A stretch of 64,000 nucleotides of DNA, from assembly GCA_902785075.1 (NCBI GenBank), contig CACZXN010000007.1, forward strand, positions 1 to 64,000. The letters are read 5' to 3'. The position numbers and the translations under genes are program-made. The stretch is from an uncultured Bacteroidales bacterium (GTDB lineage Bacteria; Bacteroidota; Bacteroidia; Bacteroidales; Bacteroidaceae). Position 1 is the stretch's first letter, and each line of letters begins with the position of its first letter. The notes under the pieces were generated by a model. It worked only from the letters and a program-made list of their open reading frames with translations. It did not search any database and had not been told where the DNA came from. Below, one piece after another: positions 37,012 through 45,489 of the stretch.

Positions 37012-37146
37012 ATGAAACAACCCTATACCAAACCAACCTGCAGCATCATCAATATGGCTTCACAACGGGCATTCCTAGTACAAGGCAGCTATGATGTAGA
37101 AGACTTGATACCCTCTGATGAACAAACCGTAGGTGGCGATGAATGA
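37012..37146 (+). CDS. Small 44-residue protein with KP-type leader-like sequence
   Basis: Begins MKQPYTKPTCSIINMASQ and ends with an acidic EQTVGGDE. Many Bacteroidales genomes encode short proteins of this kind (a K-x-P start, a hydrophobic segment, acidic or Gly-rich C-terminus), often near surface protein genes; their function is not known to me. It is 15 bp downstream of the fimbrillin-like gene and on the same strand. No signal peptide or transmembrane segment is seen. Confidence 0.55.
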   Translation: MKQPYTKPTCSIINMASQRAFLVQGSYDVEDLIPSDEQTVGGDE

Positions 37147-37273
37147 TGATTGAGATGCTTATCAGGAGAAGCGTTTTTTCCTAATCAGATTTTAAAGAAA
37201 AGGGGATAAATATCTATTTTACTCCCTAAAAACTAAAAAAATGAAGGATAAACGATAAATATTTGTAAAATAA

Positions 37274-37305
37274 TTTGGTTTATAAAATAAACTTGTTTAA
37301 CTTTG
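37274..37305 (+). promoter_or_regulatory. Promoter for the membrane protein/regulator/polyferredoxin operon
   Basis: TTTG (37274-37277), 20-bp spacer, TAACTTTG (37298-37305). It leaves a leader of about 115 nt before the ATG at 37427; no riboswitch-like structure was recognised in it. Confidence 0.7.
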
Positions 37306-37426
37306 CAGCGTGATTCGAAACACAACGCCAAACGGACTCTTTCTGCAGGAGAGGAAGTGAGGCACTTAGAGAGTATCAATCAAAGTAAAGAAACAAGCGA
37401 AAGCTAACAAACAATTTAAGAAAACA

Positions 37427-38128
37427 ATGGAAGAAAACCTGAATATGACTGCCGAGCGCAGTCTTGAAATCATTACTGAACAAATTGCTCAAAGTCGCCG
37501 TGCCGTATCGAAGACGACAGGGCAGTCACTTTTCGTATCTGGATTATGCACTATGGGGATGGCAGTCATAATTGCTATCACAAATTTCATTTTGATAAAT
37601 CACGCAAGTGGCGGACTAGGCCACCTGCTTTGGTTAGTATTGCCAGTCATCATCTGGCTCTTCATGCGTAAATATAATAAGGAACGTGAGCACACGCCTG
37701 TAAGTCTGGTCGGCTCGATGGTCGCCAAAACATGGTCGACATTCGCATGGTTCGTTATCGGCTATTTTATTATTGCCCTCATTTGGGGCTTTGTATCAAT
37801 GCGAATGCTGCAACCAGAAGAGTATGTTGCCACACGAATCGAGGTTACTCCAGTCATAGTATTGTTGATGGGAATGGCCATCACTATCACAGGGCACATC
37901 TTGAAACAGCGTTGGCTCATCATCTTCGGCATCGTAGCTGGGTTGGGATGCTTCGTCTGGGAGCATTTCAACATGGGGGCAACTACTGTGATGCTTCTCT
38001 CAGGACAGCCACATCCTAGCCTAAGCTTTGCAGCTATCGCTTCGACCCTGCCTTGCCTCACCATCTTTATATTTGCATTTGTCGGCCTGATGCTTCCAGG
38101 TTTGATGCTTAAAAAACAACGCGTATGA
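37427..38128 (+). CDS. Integral membrane protein of unknown function
   Basis: 233 residues. A cytoplasmic helical N-terminus (MTAERSLEIITEQIAQSRRAVSKTTGQSL) leads into five to six hydrophobic segments. No catalytic motif was recognised. It overlaps the downstream regulator gene by 4 bp (ATGA, 38125-38128), a common pairing in which the winged-helix protein regulates the operon; the membrane partner may be a sensor or bystander (inference). Confidence 0.7.
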   Translation: MEENLNMTAERSLEIITEQIAQSRRAVSKTTGQSLFVSGLCTMGMAVIIAITNFILINHASGGLGHLLWLVLPVIIWLFMRKYNKEREHTPVSLVGSMVAKTWSTFAWFVIGYFIIALIWGFVSMRMLQPEEYVATRIEVTPVIVLLMGMAITITGHILKQRWLIIFGIVAGLGCFVWEHFNMGATTVMLLSGQPHPSLSFAAIASTLPCLTIFIFAFVGLMLPGLMLKKQRV

Positions 38129-38418
38129 TGTTCCCAACGTTAGATCCCCTACTCCACTCCGAACTGCGACTGGCCGTGATGTCGCTGCTTATCAGTACCG
38201 AAGAAGCTGAGTTCCCATACATCAAAGAACAGACGGGAGCTACGGCGGGCAACCTGAGTGTGCAGGTCGATAAGCTCTCAGCAGCAGGATATATCGAGGT
38301 GGAGAAGACGTTCAAGGGCAAGAAGCCCTGCACCATCTGCCGCATCACACCAACTGGGCAAAAGGCCTTTGAAGCGTACATCCAAGCATTGAAAGCCTAT
38401 CTGAACATAACGAAATAG
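38125..38418 (+). CDS. Winged-helix transcriptional regulator (HTH_34-like)
   Basis: 97 residues, a single winged helix: LLHSELRLAVMSLLISTEEAEFPYIKEQTGATAGNLSVQVDKLSAAGYIEVEKTF is the recognition region, followed by a short wing (KKPCTICRITPTGQKAFEAYI). It resembles the small MarR/ArsR-like regulators of the HTH_34 group. It is coupled to the preceding membrane protein gene and 5 bp from the polyferredoxin gene. Confidence 0.85.
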   Translation: MMFPTLDPLLHSELRLAVMSLLISTEEAEFPYIKEQTGATAGNLSVQVDKLSAAGYIEVEKTFKGKKPCTICRITPTGQKAFEAYIQALKAYLNITK

Positions 38419-38423
38419 CTAAG

Positions 38424-39245
38424 ATGAAGAAATATCGCACATCAATCATCCTGTTTCTAGTGTTCGAAGCGATTGCTGTATGGCTGTGGCAATCTACAGG
38501 CAATCTGTTCTTCCTGCTCAACTTCTCGTATATAGGCATCTGTATCGGGTTAGGTGGAGTGATGTTCGCAGTAGGTTGGAAGTATGCCCGAGAATTTACT
38601 CAGTTTGGTGTAGGCACATATATGCTGGTGTTCCTCGGCCTGATATGTCGTGAAAATATGCAGATAGAAGGGCTGTGGTACTATCTGCTTTGCGGATTCT
38701 GGGGAGCAGGAACCATTCACTATGCAATAGCCAAGATTTTCGGCCCGCTCTTGTTTGGAAGAGGCTGGTGCGGATTCGCCTGTTGGACAACCATGATTCT
38801 CGACCTTCTGCCATACAAACAGCCTCGGACACCAAGAAAGCAATGGGGCTTCATCCGGTATATCATGTTTGGTTTGTCATTAGCGGTAGTTCTGCTACTC
38901 TTCTGGCTCAAAAAGGCAGATACCAACACCATGTTCGTGTTGTTCGTGGTTGGGAATATTGTCTATTATGCAGTCGGTATATTGCTTGCGATTCTTTTGA
39001 AAGACAATCGTTCCTTCTGCAAATACATCTGCCCCATAACCATATTCCTCAAGCCAATGAGCTATTATTCTCTGCTCCGCATCAAGTGCAACGAAGACAA
39101 ATGTATCAATTGCGGAAAGTGCCTGAAAGCATGTCCGATGGAAGTAGAGGTAAACAAGAACGCCCGTAGTCGCAAAAATGCTACTGAATGCATCCTCTGC
39201 CAAAAATGCACAAAAGTCTGCCCAACAAAAGCACTGACAATCTAA
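38424..39245 (+). CDS. Membrane-bound polyferredoxin (NapH/CcoG-like 4Fe-4S protein)
   Basis: 273 residues. Membrane segments alternate with the FGRGWCGFACWTT and CKYICPITIF motifs characteristic of NapH/FixG-type proteins. The C-terminal end has two ferredoxin motifs, CINCGKCLKACPM and CILCQKCTKVCPT, for two [4Fe-4S] clusters. Such proteins transfer electrons across the membrane; the partner oxidoreductase is not in the window. It is 5 bp after the regulator gene. Confidence 0.87.
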   Translation: MKKYRTSIILFLVFEAIAVWLWQSTGNLFFLLNFSYIGICIGLGGVMFAVGWKYAREFTQFGVGTYMLVFLGLICRENMQIEGLWYYLLCGFWGAGTIHYAIAKIFGPLLFGRGWCGFACWTTMILDLLPYKQPRTPRKQWGFIRYIMFGLSLAVVLLLFWLKKADTNTMFVLFVVGNIVYYAVGILLAILLKDNRSFCKYICPITIFLKPMSYYSLLRIKCNEDKCINCGKCLKACPMEVEVNKNARSRKNATECILCQKCTKVCPTKALTI

Positions 39246-39317
39246 GGACAGCCTTTAATAACTGTAAGGATATGGAGGTGGGTACAAATGCCTTAAGCCT
39301 TACTAAATAATTTGCAG

Positions 39318-39349
39318 CCCCTAGGGGAAAATCTTTTTTCCCTTAGGGG
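39318..39349. terminator. Long inverted repeat between convergent genes
   Basis: CCCCTAGGGGAAAA pairs with TTTTCCCTTAGGGG with one mismatch and a 4-nt loop, 72 bp after the polyferredoxin stop. It is probably a bidirectional terminator. Confidence 0.65.
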
Positions 39350-39358
39350 TAATTTATA

Positions 39359-39442
39359 TTTCATACTTTGAAACGTATGTTTCATACTTTGAAATGTATG
39401 TTTCATACTTTGAAACGTATATTTCATACTTTGAAACGTAAA
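39359..39442. repeat. Four tandem 21-bp units
   Basis: Four exact-length 21-bp copies (39359-39379, 39380-39400, 39401-39421, 39422-39442). Each has TTTCATACTTTGAAA, an inverted repeat TTTCA/TGAAA, followed by CGTATG-type sequence; differences are single bases. They lie in the 316-bp gene-free spacer between the convergent polyferredoxin and pyrD genes. Another partial palindrome lies at 39444-39500. Confidence 0.92.
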
Positions 39443-39561
39443 TTCCCTCTAGGAGGAATAAGAAAACTATCTAGGGGGCGGCAAAAAAAGGCTAAGGGGT
39501 TGCAATGATAGCTAACCCAAAATGTAAATTGTAGTGATAACTTCTATCTATTACCAAACAA

Positions 39562-40467
39562 TTATATGATTCCGATGATGTCGTGAAGAGATTCCAGATG
39601 GTGACAATCGAGCCAATTGCTGATGCCTTGTGCCACTTTGACACTTATAGCCGGATCGATGAAGTTACCTGTTCCTATCTCGATAGCAGATGCGCCAACC
39701 ATGAAGAACTCAATAGCATCTTCAGCAGACATAATTCCTCCAAGACCGATAACTGGTATCTGAACGGCTTTGGCAACTTGCCACACGCAACGAACAGCTA
39801 CAGGCTTCACTGCCGGACCACTCAACCCGCCTGTGTTAATCGACAGACGAGGTTTGCGACGCTCAATATCAATCGACATTCCCATCAAGGTGTTGATGAG
39901 ACTCACAGCATCTGCCCCTGCATCTTCCACACTACGCGCTATATCAGCGATGCTCGTCACATTAGGCGAAAGCTTCACGATAAGGGTTTTATCGTACACC
40001 TTACGAACAGCTTTCACCACCTGACTAGCACCCTCTGTAGTGACTCCGAACGCCATACCCCCTTGCTTCACATTAGGGCAAGAGATATTGAGTTCGATAG
40101 CAGGTATCGCATCCAATTCGTTGATACGAGCAGCACATGCAGCATAATCGTCAGGACTGCTACCAGATACGTTAACAATCATGTTGGACGGGATCTCTTT
40201 TACTTTCGGATAAATATGCTCGCAGAAGTAATCCACACCCTTGTTCTGCAATCCCACACAATTCAGCATGCCGCTTGCTGTTTCAGCCATTCGTGGGTAG
40301 TCGTTCCCTTCGCGAGGATTCAACGTCGTACCCTTCATGATGATACCACCAATCTGCGAGAGATCGACCAAATCAGCAAACTCCAGCCCATATCCGAATG
40401 TACCAGATGCTGTCATTACAGGATTCACCATCTGCAACCCTGCTATATTTGTTCTTATATCTGCCAT
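39562..40467 (-). CDS. pyrD: Dihydroorotate dehydrogenase, catalytic subunit (class 1B)
   Basis: 301 residues. FMN/substrate motifs are [35 protein letters not shown] (the catalytic Cys of class 1), [11 protein letters not shown] and [15 protein letters not shown]. It oxidises dihydroorotate to orotate in pyrimidine synthesis and works with PyrK, whose gene overlaps it by 13 bp. NAD+ is the acceptor in class 1B. Confidence 0.95.
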   Translation of the reverse strand: MADIRTNIAGLQMVNPVMTASGTFGYGLEFADLVDLSQIGGIIMKGTTLNPREGNDYPRMAETASGMLNCVGLQNKGVDYFCEHIYPKVKEIPSNMIVNVSGSSPDDYAACAARINELDAIPAIELNISCPNVKQGGMAFGVTTEGASQVVKAVRKVYDKTLIVKLSPNVTSIADIARSVEDAGADAVSLINTLMGMSIDIERRKPRLSINTGGLSGPAVKPVAVRCVWQVAKAVQIPVIGLGGIMSAEDAIEFFMVGASAIEIGTGNFIDPAISVKVAQGISNWLDCHHLESLHDIIGII

Positions 40468-41255
40468 GTTAATTCGTTTATATCAAACACTGGTCCTTCC
40501 TTACATACACACACATTGCCCTTGACGGTCTTCTCCACACAACAGAGGCAGGCTCCTAGACCGCAAGCCATAAGGTTCTCTAACGAGACTTCACAGCGAA
40601 CCTGATGTTGCTTTGCCCATCGGGCTACAGCCATCATCATGGGTTTGGGACCACAGCAAGAGATGCGTTGGAATAGTTGAGAGTTGAGAGTTGACAGCTG
40701 AGAGTTATAAGTTTCAAGGATTGAGTGATTGGTCACGAAACCTTGCTCACCCATCGAGCCGTCTTCTGTAGTCACATACACTTCACCATACTTGCTGAAC
40801 AGGTCTAACTGCAGCAAGTTGTTAGCCGAACGTCCTCCTAATAATAAATAAGGTGTAGCCCCCACCTGCTTGAGCTGCTTGGCGTATTCCAACAGAGGTG
40901 CAATACCTACACCACCTCCAACCAACAACACACGTTCACCAGCCACACCCTGCATGAACCCATTTCCTAACGGGAACAATACATTGAGCATATCGCCTAC
41001 TTGCAGTCGAGACAGTTGACGGGTACCCTCCCCTACAATCTGGATTAACAGCCAAAGCTCGTTACAATCCTCATCCACAAAGTTCACAGAAATGGGGCGG
41101 CGCAAGAATGTCTGCGGACTATTATCCACCTTGATTTCCACAAACTGACCAGCTCGAACAGCTGGCAGAGGTTCCGTATCTGTCAGTTTCAGCAACACAT
41201 ACCCATCGTTTGGATGCTCTACAGCAACAATTTTTAAGTCTTTACATTGTTTCAT
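40455..41255 (-). CDS. pyrK: Dihydroorotate dehydrogenase electron-transfer subunit
   Basis: 266 residues from ATG 41255, which overlaps the nuclease gene's stop as ATGA. The FAD-binding RRPISV (about 52-57), NAD-binding [16 protein letters not shown] and [2Fe-2S] Cys cluster (CGLGACLCC...CVCKEG, Cys231, 236, 239, 251) are intact. It passes electrons from PyrD to NAD+. A 42-bp heptanucleotide array adds about 14 residues ([14 protein letters not shown], about 181-194) between two normally adjacent segments, TNHSIL and [10 protein letters not shown], without breaking the frame. Confidence 0.93.
   Translation of the reverse strand: MKQCKDLKIVAVEHPNDGYVLLKLTDTEPLPAVRAGQFVEIKVDNSPQTFLRRPISVNFVDEDCNELWLLIQIVGEGTRQLSRLQVGDMLNVLFPLGNGFMQGVAGERVLLVGGGVGIAPLLEYAKQLKQVGATPYLLLGGRSANNLLQLDLFSKYGEVYVTTEDGSMGEQGFVTNHSILETYNSQLSTLNSQLFQRISCCGPKPMMMAVARWAKQHQVRCEVSLENLMACGLGACLCCVEKTVKGNVCVCKEGPVFDINELTWQI
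40675..40716 (+). repeat. Heptanucleotide array inside pyrK, 6 units
   Basis: AGTTGAG, AGTTGAG, AGTTGAC, AGCTGAG, AGTTATA, AGTTTCA in register. The gene reads the opposite strand, (CTCAACT)n-type, free of stops, giving [11 protein letters not shown]. Confidence 0.93.
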
Positions 41256-42004
41256 ATTCCCCATGCACTTGGTTTACATTCTTTCTCAATCTGATTCTCT
41301 ATCTTATCAGCCAGCTGGTAGAAGAAATCCAGTCCTGTCACCTGCTCCACTTTGTCCACACTCACGGCATAATCACGCATATCCTTATTAGCCGAACCAT
41401 TTGGGTAGATGAACCCGATGGCTTTCGTGTTCTTTCCCACCATCAAAACCACCTTGTAAAACCGATCGGGAACTGCGATGCGATAGTTGCGTCGGCTCCC
41501 AATCGTTCGATAAGGCTGCTTGTCGTAAATCGGACCTGCACAAATATAAATCTTTTCATAGTTACGAGCCCATGAACGACATTGTATCTCGAGATCGTTC
41601 CATGCGCCCGAATTAAGAGCATGACTCTGTGGACACATATTGGTCATGTAGAAACACTCCACCATCGCCTGCTGACTATGTTGATTATCTGCAGACGGAC
41701 ACATGTGCCCCCTGTCATATCGAGAACCAGAATAGTCGCTATGCTTCACCTGATATCTTTTATCTACAACAGGATCTACATCAAAGAAGTTACTACGTTT
41801 CACCTTCCCCTTCGTTCTTTCTCTCGTCAGGCACCAAGCCACAAAAGTAGGTGTCAGTCGGGAAGTGTTGAAGGAACAAGTGTACCCCTCGTGCTTTATC
41901 GTCTTCTCGTCGCTTCGATTGAGCGGTTTGGGCAGCTCCAGTTGCTGTGCCTTAACTCCCAAAGCAATCAGAAGAAACATGTTTACCAAGACAGAAATCC
42001 TCAT
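41252..42004 (-). CDS. Secreted DNA/RNA non-specific endonuclease (NUC1-type)
   Basis: 250 residues with a signal peptide (MRISVLVNMFLLIALGVKAQ). The catalytic DRGH (RYDRGHMCPSADN, His as general base) and the metal-binding TNMCPQSHALNSGAWNDLE are intact. It degrades DNA and RNA extracellularly or in the periplasm. Its stop overlaps the pyrK start, so secreted nucleic-acid scavenging is genetically coupled with pyrimidine synthesis. Confidence 0.88.
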   Translation of the reverse strand: MRISVLVNMFLLIALGVKAQQLELPKPLNRSDEKTIKHEGYTCSFNTSRLTPTFVAWCLTRERTKGKVKRSNFFDVDPVVDKRYQVKHSDYSGSRYDRGHMCPSADNQHSQQAMVECFYMTNMCPQSHALNSGAWNDLEIQCRSWARNYEKIYICAGPIYDKQPYRTIGSRRNYRIAVPDRFYKVVLMVGKNTKAIGFIYPNGSANKDMRDYAVSVDKVEQVTGLDFFYQLADKIENQIEKECKPSAWGI

Positions 42005-42041
42005 TTCGACACAATTTTAGATTGTATAATCAAGATTTTTT

Positions 42042-42069
42042 ACTTTTCACTTTTCACTTTTCATTTTTT
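42042..42069 (+). repeat. Heptanucleotide array, 4 x ACTTTTC-type
   Basis: ACTTTTC repeated three times followed by ATTTTTT, just upstream of the tRNA-Thr -7 box. Confidence 0.7.
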
Positions 42070-42073
42070 TTCG

Positions 42074-42081
42074 TACCTTTG
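42074..42081 (+). promoter_or_regulatory. -7 box (TACCTTTG) upstream of tRNA-Thr
   Basis: Matches TAnnTTTG, 30 bp before the tRNA. No -33 element is evident. Confidence 0.55.
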
Positions 42082-42111
42082 CGCTCCGAAATGAGCGTCA
42101 AGTTCGTTTTT

Positions 42112-42184
<73 letters not shown>

Positions 42185-42187
42185 CTA

Positions 42188-42221
42188 AAAATGACTATCT
42201 TTGTGCAAAGATAGTCATTTT
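42188..42221. terminator. Terminator after tRNA-Thr
   Basis: A perfect 16-bp inverted repeat (42188-42203 with 42206-42221) around the GTGC tip, ending in a T-run. It lies 3 bp downstream of the tRNA. Confidence 0.85.
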
Positions 42222-42282
42222 AATTTATAGTGAAAAATATATAATGTATAATCATATCATCTTACTCGAGAATTCTTGTTTA

Positions 42283-43203
42283 TTATTCCGCTTTTGATTC
42301 CAACAACTCTCGAATTTGCTGAATTTGCTGCTCTATCGTCAACTTGTCGACATCTATCCAATGAATTTCCTCATCGTGGGCAAACCACGTCATCTGCTTC
42401 TTGGCATAGACACGCGTGTTCTTCTTCATACGTTCAACCGCCATTCGAAGTTCCCACTCCCCGTCCAACACCTTGAACAACTCTTTATAACCCACGGTGT
42501 TGAGGGCGTTCAATTCACGTAAGGGATAGACCTTGCGTACTTCGTCCATCAGTCCCTGCTTCATCATCTGATCCACTCGGGCATTGATGCGCGAAAACAG
42601 ATTCTCGCGCTCCCTACGCAGACCTACCTTGACGATTCGGAATGGGCGTTCTTTCGTTTGGTTCTTTCGGAACGAGGTGTAGGTATGCCCAGTCTGATAG
42701 CAAATCTCGAGCGCATGGACAATCCGTTTGTGATTCTTCTTATCGACAAGTTCATAGTATTCCGGATCGAGCAACTTCAACTCGGCACTCAAGGCATCCA
42801 ACCCTTCTGTCGCAAACTTCTGTCGCATCATCTCACGCGTCTCGTCCTCAATAGTCGGGATGTCATCTATTCCTTTCGTCACAGCATCGATATACATCAT
42901 ACTCCCTCCGACCATCAGAGCAAAGCTGTTCTTTTGAAACTGTTGCTCAAGCAAACTGAGCACATCAGATTCGTACTGTGCAGCACTATAATATTCCGTT
43001 AGTGGGAGTATATCGATAAAATGATGCTTCACGGTTCCCTGCTCCTCTTTGGTAGGTTTAGCTGTACCAATATCAATATCTTGATAGATCTGACGTGAGT
43101 CAGCAGAGATGATATCACATGACAAGAGCTTAGCAAGTCGAATGCTAAGCTCTGTCTTTCCTACGGCCGTAGGTCCCAAAAGGACAACCAGCGTATTATT
43201 CAT
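42283..43203 (-). CDS. miaA: tRNA dimethylallyltransferase
   Basis: 306 residues from ATG 43203. The P-loop [42 protein letters not shown], and the C-terminal [14 protein letters not shown] and [17 protein letters not shown] are the family motifs. It adds the isopentenyl group to A37 of tRNAs reading UNN codons. An alternative in-frame ATG at 43215 would lengthen it by four residues; either overlaps the upstream gene by 8-20 bp. Confidence 0.95.
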   Translation of the reverse strand: MNNTLVVLLGPTAVGKTELSIRLAKLLSCDIISADSRQIYQDIDIGTAKPTKEEQGTVKHHFIDILPLTEYYSAAQYESDVLSLLEQQFQKNSFALMVGGSMMYIDAVTKGIDDIPTIEDETREMMRQKFATEGLDALSAELKLLDPEYYELVDKKNHKRIVHALEICYQTGHTYTSFRKNQTKERPFRIVKVGLRRERENLFSRINARVDQMMKQGLMDEVRKVYPLRELNALNTVGYKELFKVLDGEWELRMAVERMKKNTRVYAKKQMTWFAHDEEIHWIDVDKLTIEQQIQQIRELLESKAE

Positions 43204-43741
43204 AAGGGTTTCCATCGCTGATTTCCAATCCCTCCAGACCAATCTCCTCATCATCGATACCATCGCCAAACATATCATCATCATCGAAATCTGACGAAGT
43301 ACTTATCGGATTGCGTGCCATCAGTTCGTCAAAATCGAGCGTCTGCTGAGGAGCATCACCCATCTGTCGGCTTACCTTTGGAGTCTTAAGCGATTTACCT
43401 GTAATAATTTCAGCCAGTTCAATGAAGAAACACCTGTCGGCCAAAGGGTCAAACGTATAAATCAGATGCTGCTTCTCTTCTTCTATCAGATCTTCGATGT
43501 GAGTATCTGCCATTACATACGAATCCTGATCGCTCTCAGTATCCATCTCTTCAAGGGTGATTTCCTGACATTTCTCCCACCCGTTCTCGCAAATAGTGAA
43601 CGAAGTCATCTCACCATCTTCATAACCACACGACTTCTGGATGGCCTTATGGAACTCCAGAAATGTAGCGTCAGCATCAATTTGTATTTCCCTCATGAAG
43701 TTATCCACTTCGTCCGAGATGATTATAAAACGATATATCAT
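43196..43741 (-). CDS. pRiA4b ORF-3-like protein
   Basis: 181 residues from ATG 43741. It begins [34 protein letters not shown], typical of Bacteroidales members of the plasmid pRiA4b ORF-3 family (IS1096 TnpR-like), and ends in an acidic tail ([19 protein letters not shown]). Despite the name there is no sign of a mobile element; the family is chromosomal and conserved next to miaA in this group as far as I recall. Function unknown. Confidence 0.82.
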   Translation of the reverse strand: MIYRFIIISDEVDNFMREIQIDADATFLEFHKAIQKSCGYEDGEMTSFTICENGWEKCQEITLEEMDTESDQDSYVMADTHIEDLIEEEKQHLIYTFDPLADRCFFIELAEIITGKSLKTPKVSRQMGDAPQQTLDFDELMARNPISTSSDFDDDDMFGDGIDDEEIGLEGLEISDGNPYE

Positions 43742-43788
43742 AATACAACTATTTTTCAAATGATAACTTGTTAATTGTTAAATCTAAA

Positions 43789-44562
43789 CTACCTAATGAT
43801 ACCCCTCCGTGAGTCACCTACGAAGTCTATGATGTATTGAATCTCTGGTCCTACGGTGATTGTCTCACGTATCTGCTGCAATGCCTCTGGAATACGGAGG
43901 TTGCTGTTGTAGATGATGCGATAGGCATTGTGAATGTCGCCAATGAGATCGTTGGAAAAGTTACGACGACGCAATCCTACGAGGTTGATTCCACAATACG
44001 CAACTGGTTCACGAGCCGCAATCACGAATGGTGGCACATCCATACTAGTACGGGTACCTCCCTGCACCATTGTGTATCCACCGATTCGGCAGAACTGATG
44101 TACTAACACGGTCGCGCTGATAATTGCATTATCATCAACGATTACTTCACCTGCCAACTTTGTTGAGTTACCCATAATGATACCATTACCGAACTCGCAG
44201 TCGTGAGCGATATGGGCATTCTCCATAATGAGGTTGTTATTACCCACTTTCGTAATACCCTTGCTAGCAGTTCCTCTGTGGATGGTTACGTTCTCACGAA
44301 TCTTGTTATTATCGCCTATCACTACCACAGAATCTTCACCCTTGAACTTCATATCCTGGGGTATAGCTCCAATCACAGCACCAGGGAACAGAATGTTTCC
44401 ACTTCCTAAAGTCGTACCTTTGAGCAAGGTCACACTGTTCATCAACTCGTTATTATCTCCTATCTCGACCCCTTTATCGATGAAGCAGAAAGGTCCGATG
44501 GTACAATTTTCACCAATCTTTGCCTCGGGGTCGATAAATGCTAATGGACTTATTTTTGACAT
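43789..44562 (-). CDS. lpxA: Acyl-ACP--UDP-N-acetylglucosamine O-acyltransferase
   Basis: 257 residues, left-handed beta-helix (hexapeptide repeats IGENCTIGPF, ...VGNNNLIMENAHIAHDCEFG). His in NAHIAHDC is the catalytic base. It catalyses the first step of lipid A synthesis. The C-terminal helical part (GLRRRNFSNDLIGDIHNAYRII) is typical. It starts 24 bp after the lpxC stop; this gap is mostly heptamer repeat. Confidence 0.95.
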   Translation of the reverse strand: MSKISPLAFIDPEAKIGENCTIGPFCFIDKGVEIGDNNELMNSVTLLKGTTLGSGNILFPGAVIGAIPQDMKFKGEDSVVVIGDNNKIRENVTIHRGTASKGITKVGNNNLIMENAHIAHDCEFGNGIIMGNSTKLAGEVIVDDNAIISATVLVHQFCRIGGYTMVQGGTRTSMDVPPFVIAAREPVAYCGINLVGLRRRNFSNDLIGDIHNAYRIIYNSNLRIPEALQQIRETITVGPEIQYIIDFVGDSRRGIIR

Positions 44563-44574
44563 ATATCTAATCTA

Positions 44575-44602
44575 AAAAACTTTCAACTATAAACTCTCAA
44601 CT
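44575..44602 (-). repeat. Heptanucleotide array at the lpxC 3' end
   Basis: Reading on the minus strand: AGTTGAG, AGTTTAT, AGTTGAA, AGTTTTT in exact register. It encodes the last residues of LpxC and the TAG stop (44587-44589). Confidence 0.88.
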
Positions 44603-45489
44603 ATTTTCCTTGCCACCTTGTTGTTGATGGTGTGACCAGGTTTGTAGGCAGTCACCTTCGCCTGCAACGGGCGTCCTATCAGAGCGAGGTCGCCCATAAT
44701 GTCGAGCAACTTATGGCGAGCCATCTCATTAGGCCATGTGAGCGGACGACGGTTGAGGTAGCCCAGTTTGGTTGCGTCCAGATGCGGCACTCCCATTTCG
44801 TCAGCCAGCATGTCCAGACGTTCCTGTGACTGTTGATTCTCATAAATCACGATGGCGTTATCGAGGTCTCCTCCTTTGATATAACCTAGTTCGAAGAGAG
44901 GTTGGATGTCCCTCACAAACACAAACGTACGAGCTGATGCTACCTCTGTAGCGAAGTCTCTGATATCATCGAGTTGGGCAGACTGGCTGGTCAACATCTT
45001 CGATTCGAAAGCGATGGTGATGTCCAGCGAGAGTTTGTCCGCCGGACTTATCACAATATGTTCTCCTTTCGAGCCGTCAACAACGATTTCCTTATCGAGT
45101 TTCAAGAAATTCTTCTCTGCTTCCTGCTCCTTGAGTCCCACACGTTGTATATTTTGAATGAACACCAATGAGCTGCCATCCAGAATCGGCATCTCCGGAC
45201 CATCGATTTCTATCTTACAGTTATCGATTCCCGATGCATAGAGCGCTGCCATAGCATGCTCAATGGTACTTATCTTGATATCTCCATTTGCGATTACAGT
45301 TCCGCGAGTGGTCTCGACCACATTGCTGGCCAGACAATCCACTACGGGTTTTTCCTCGAGGTCAATACGCTGAATCTTGTATCCGAAATTCTCAGGAGCC
45401 GGACAGAACTTAGCCGTAATGACCTGGCCTGAATGAAGTCCTTTACTTTTTACCGAGAAACTTTCGTTCAGGGTTACTTGTCTTTGCAT
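44587..45489 (-). CDS. lpxC: UDP-3-O-acyl-N-acetylglucosamine deacetylase, without the usual FabZ fusion
   Basis: 300 residues, the committed step of lipid A synthesis. Zn/catalytic motifs: [14 protein letters not shown] (His), [17 protein letters not shown] (His and Asp) and GHTINN (His). In Bacteroidota LpxC is normally fused to a C-terminal FabZ dehydratase (about 460 residues in total). Here the gene stops after ARKIVESL, exactly where the linker to FabZ should start, and the last residues plus TAG are from the heptamer array. The deacetylase domain appears complete. It overlaps lpxD by 16 bp. Confidence 0.95.
   Translation of the reverse strand: MQRQVTLNESFSVKSKGLHSGQVITAKFCPAPENFGYKIQRIDLEEKPVVDCLASNVVETTRGTVIANGDIKISTIEHAMAALYASGIDNCKIEIDGPEMPILDGSSLVFIQNIQRVGLKEQEAEKNFLKLDKEIVVDGSKGEHIVISPADKLSLDITIAFESKMLTSQSAQLDDIRDFATEVASARTFVFVRDIQPLFELGYIKGGDLDNAIVIYENQQSQERLDMLADEMGVPHLDATKLGYLNRRPLTWPNEMARHKLLDIMGDLALIGRPLQAKVTAYKPGHTINNKVARKIVESL

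Noticed and set aside
37306..37426. Possible riboswitch in the long leader of the membrane protein operon
   Set aside because: No known aptamer core or strong nested hairpin was recognised by eye.
39359..39442. Tandem 21-bp repeats as a CRISPR array
   Set aside because: Units are contiguous with no spacers, and no cas gene is present.
43196..43741. pRiA4b ORF-3-like gene as a transposon piece
   Set aside because: No transposase, terminal repeats or disrupted gene is nearby; the name is historical and the gene fits the operon.
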